The notes under the pieces were generated by a model. The model saw only the letters and a list, made by a program, of their open reading frames with translations, did no database searches and had not been told where the DNA came from. Of a DNA stretch of 64,000 bases, positions 63,101 through 64,000 are shown one piece after another. The position numbers and the translations under genes are program-made. The DNA is from Chitinophagales bacterium (GTDB lineage: Bacteria > Bacteroidota > Bacteroidia > Chitinophagales > UBA10324), in contig JAIBAY010000009.1 in NCBI GenBank assembly GCA_019694975.1, forward strand, positions 1 to 64,000. The letters are read 5' to 3'. How positions within the stretch are numbered: position 1 is the stretch's first letter; each line of letters opens with the position of its first letter.

Positions 63101-64000
63101 ACCGCCGCTGTATCCGCCGCCGGGGCAGTTGCAGCCAAAGGCAATAGCATACAGGTTGTAAAGCACGCCGGAGTTAACGGCAATCCATCCGGAGCCGGGC
63201 TGATAATAACAGATGATACCATTGTAACCCACGACCCACAGGTAACCGTTCCAATAGTTCACCCCATAAAAAGTATTGGTTACACCGGGAGAGATATTGC
63301 TCCACAAAGTGCCGTTCCAATACCAAACCTGCCCGTTGGTACCCACAGCATAACCGCTGTTGGGATTGCTGAAATAAATATTTTGAATATCGCATCCGCA
63401 AGGAATGATGTAGGTAGTCCAGCCGCCAGGCAGGCCGGAGTAATTAACAGCAGTAAATCCGCCGGCTCCGGCAATCCAGATGGCGCTGTTGCCCTGTGTG
63501 CCCACATAACTTACGCCATTGAGCTGACAAGTGCAGGGCAAGCCAAGCGACAGCCAGGTAGTGCCGCCGTCAATAGTTTGATAGACGTGACCGTCAGGTT
63601 GTACCACGCAACCGTACAGTGGTGAAATGAAAGACGCGCTGTGAACATCAATAGTAGAATAAGTGGTAAATGATGTTGGTGTACAATTGAATTTGTTCCA
63701 TACCCTGATCATATTGCTGATCGTTAGCGAATCTGTGCATCCATCTTCGCTTGTCACTTTTAATTTAACAGTATAGAAGTTTGGAGCATTGGCCAGTGAA
63801 TAGGTATGTGACGGATTGGTCAGATCAGATGTGGCGCCATCGCCAAAATCCCACAAGTAACTCGCAATCGTTCCGTTGGTGTTGCTGGAAAAGTAAACTG
63901 TTCCGTTTCCGGGCAGGAATCGTTCCAGGCTGTCGGCAGCAAAACCATTCAGCGGAGAGCCTGCCGTAACAGTAACGGTCTCTGAAGTGGCGCTGCATCC
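60200..64000 (-). CDS. Giant secreted modular protein (PKD + CxC propeller modules, MopE-like motif, FnIII, T9SS), 5' end beyond the window
   Basis: 1266 residues are visible and the reading frame continues past 64000, so the gene is partial here. The order from the right edge is a PKD domain, a YCF48-like beta-propeller with Cys-x-Cys loops (PCTC, PCGC, GCNC) and a Gly-rich GGGYSGGGYGG insertion, an Ig-like stretch, then the whole module again at 1599-base offset. These are followed by an Asp-rich MopE-like calcium-type motif (DADADLYGNA, DCNDTDAAVNPG, GIDDNCDGQTDE), a fibronectin III domain and a T9SS type A sorting domain ending KLVIEE. Exported to the cell surface; probably an adhesin or matrix protein. 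A Met at 63856 is internal and not the start. Confidence 0.88.
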   Translation of the reverse strand, partial: GCSATSETVTVTAGSPLNGFAADSLERFLPGNGTVYFSSNTNGTIASYLWDFGDGATSDLTNPSHTYSLANAPNFYTVKLKVTSEDGCTDSLTISNMIRVWNKFNCTPTSFTTYSTIDVHSASFISPLYGCVVQPDGHVYQTIDGGTTWLSLGLPCTCQLNGVSYVGTQGNSAIWIAGAGGFTAVNYSGLPGGWTTYIIPCGCDIQNIYFSNPNSGYAVGTNGQVWYWNGTLWSNISPGVTNTFYGVNYWNGYLWVVGYNGIICYYQPGSGWIAVNSGVLYNLYAIAFGCNCPGGGYSGGGYGGVGCSVGAYGSISISNNAGASWHPCNSGTTYDLTGVIVIDSLHMICVGHHGIILTTSDCGMTWVHWSVGNTDDLLHITANGCLAYITGRSGRIYTFPVNFDPVPPAFTASADTVCLTNPSTLSVVNPKVGSEYMWSDGSTGNSIVVTEGGDYSVTEISFCDTIESPILTIAAGVVTPVITTSGSTNLCGSGTVTLTSSEAAGYSWSTGESTQSIVVSDAGSYSVTVSDNSGCSATSEAVVVSNIDPLTGFTADSLERFLPGNGTVYFSSNTNGMIASYLWDFGDGATSDLANPSHTYSLANAPNFYTVKLKVISEDGCADSITSTNLVRVWNIFSHTSTNFAAYSTIDVVRASFISPLHGCIVQPNGEVYQTGDGGTTWLSLGLPCTCHLNGVSYTGIQGNSAIWIAGEGGFTAVNYTGTIGGWITYIIPCGCDIQNIYFSNPNSGYAVGTNGQVWYWNGTLWSNISPGVTNTFYGVNYWNGYLWAVGYNGIICRYQPGIGWIAVNSGVLYNLYAIAFGCNCPGGGYSGGGYGGVGCSVGAYGSISISNNAGASWHPCNSGTTYDLTGVIVIDSLHMICVGHHGIILTTSDCGMTWVHWSIGNTDDLLHITANGCLAYITGRSGRVYTFPVNFDAIPPVFTASADTVCEGDSITLSVTNPKIGSEYVWSNGSTGITVSVNESGSYSLSEINYCDTVASVQITPVEVLPVVAYYQDADADLYGNASVSTQSCIPVSGYVTDSTDCNDTDAAVNPGVVEVINGIDDNCDGQTDEPACFIPIGLAHAEITSSSELVSWDPVPGATKYKIQYGLAHPNTTWYPKSVVAPGTSILIKGLTPSTNYKWKVRTICGTSKTVFSPTDKFTTLPLKSAMPADAMSHDPVFEVYPNPSNGHFVVELSLDAKESNEAMIQITNLIGQVVYEEKVAVPDGRLHDEIQLAAYQKGVFLLHIAVDDQTFTRKLVIEE
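60950..64000 (-). repeat. 1599-base internal duplication within the giant protein gene
   Basis: Landmarks recur at exactly 1599 bases (533 codons): for example 61424 and 63023, and 62181 and 63780. The core of the two copies (about 61380-61830 and 62980-63430) is nearly identical at the DNA level, while the Ig-like and outer propeller parts differ clearly. The right edge falls inside the next PKD domain, so more copies may follow. Confidence 0.9.

Noticed and set aside
63856-63856. Start codon of the giant protein
   Set aside because: The frame stays open to 64000 and encodes the same PKD sequence seen in the next module, so the Met is internal.
60200-64000. CRISPR-like or satellite repeat reading of the tandem copies
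   Set aside because: The repeat is 1599 bases, in frame throughout and encodes recognised domains; it is a modular gene.

Overview
The window looks like a chromosomal segment of a Bacteroidota bacterium, probably of the Chitinophagales/Saprospiria type. The signs are many large secreted proteins ending in type IX secretion (T9SS) sorting domains of both the ordinary C-terminal kind and the gliding-motility-associated kind, tandem GIN-domain (DUF2807) proteins, SBBP, PKD, GEVED and PPC repeats, and promoter boxes of the Bacteroidetes form TAnnTTTG. Base composition looks even throughout. I see no transposase, integrase, phage gene, rRNA operon or CRISPR array, so this reads as ordinary chromosome with a heavy load of surface proteins.

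Layout. 0.3-7.7 kb: a dicarboxylate/amino-acid symporter, two GIN-domain proteins in one operon, a secreted metzincin protease and an unknown protein. 7.8-14.5 kb: a PaaN-type aldehyde dehydrogenase, a NYN-LOTUS protein, a small outer-membrane barrel, a 90-residue protein translationally coupled to an MBL-fold hydrolase, a helix-hairpin-helix protein and an acyl-CoA dehydrogenase. 14.7-17.4 kb: initiator tRNA, era-der operon and a small lipoprotein. 17.6-26.4 kb: an SBBP-repeat secreted protein, a C-terminal processing protease, murQ, an unknown protein and a membrane-bound nucleotide-sugar dehydratase. 26.7-36.9 kb: a secreted-protein block with a PKD/type B CTD protein, twin 903-residue PPC-repeat proteins and a beta-propeller protein. 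37.1-43.9 kb: a debranching enzyme, SCP2 and methyltransferase operon, a penicillin-acylase-type hydrolase and a class III nucleotide cyclase. 44.2-51.4 kb: a second type B CTD protein, then flippase, sulfotransferase, glycosyltransferase and a copper P-type ATPase. 51.6-60.0 kb: a Tat-exported superoxide dismutase, tRNA-His, MATE exporter, S41 peptidase, DinB-like protein, acyl-CoA carboxylase beta subunit, UbiA-like protein, SemiSWEET, hotdog thioesterase and a small membrane protein. 60.2-64.0 kb: the 3' part of a giant secreted protein built from near-identical 533-residue modules, running off the right edge.

Working together. Eight proteins carry a recognisable T9SS sorting domain, so this stretch supplies many cargoes for a secretion machine encoded elsewhere. 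Flippase, sulfotransferase, glycosyltransferase and the nucleotide-sugar dehydratase point to a modified surface glycan. PaaN, acyl-CoA dehydrogenase, acyl-CoA carboxylase and the hotdog thioesterase are scattered acyl-CoA metabolism genes rather than one cluster.

The parts most worth a second look are the giant repeat protein with a Cys-x-Cys pair recurring along its propeller, the twin 903-residue proteins, the methyltransferase with an embedded membrane hairpin beside an SCP2 protein, the cyclase with altered base-selecting residues, and promoter boxes lying almost on start codons. No complete, clearly new multi-gene system is evident.
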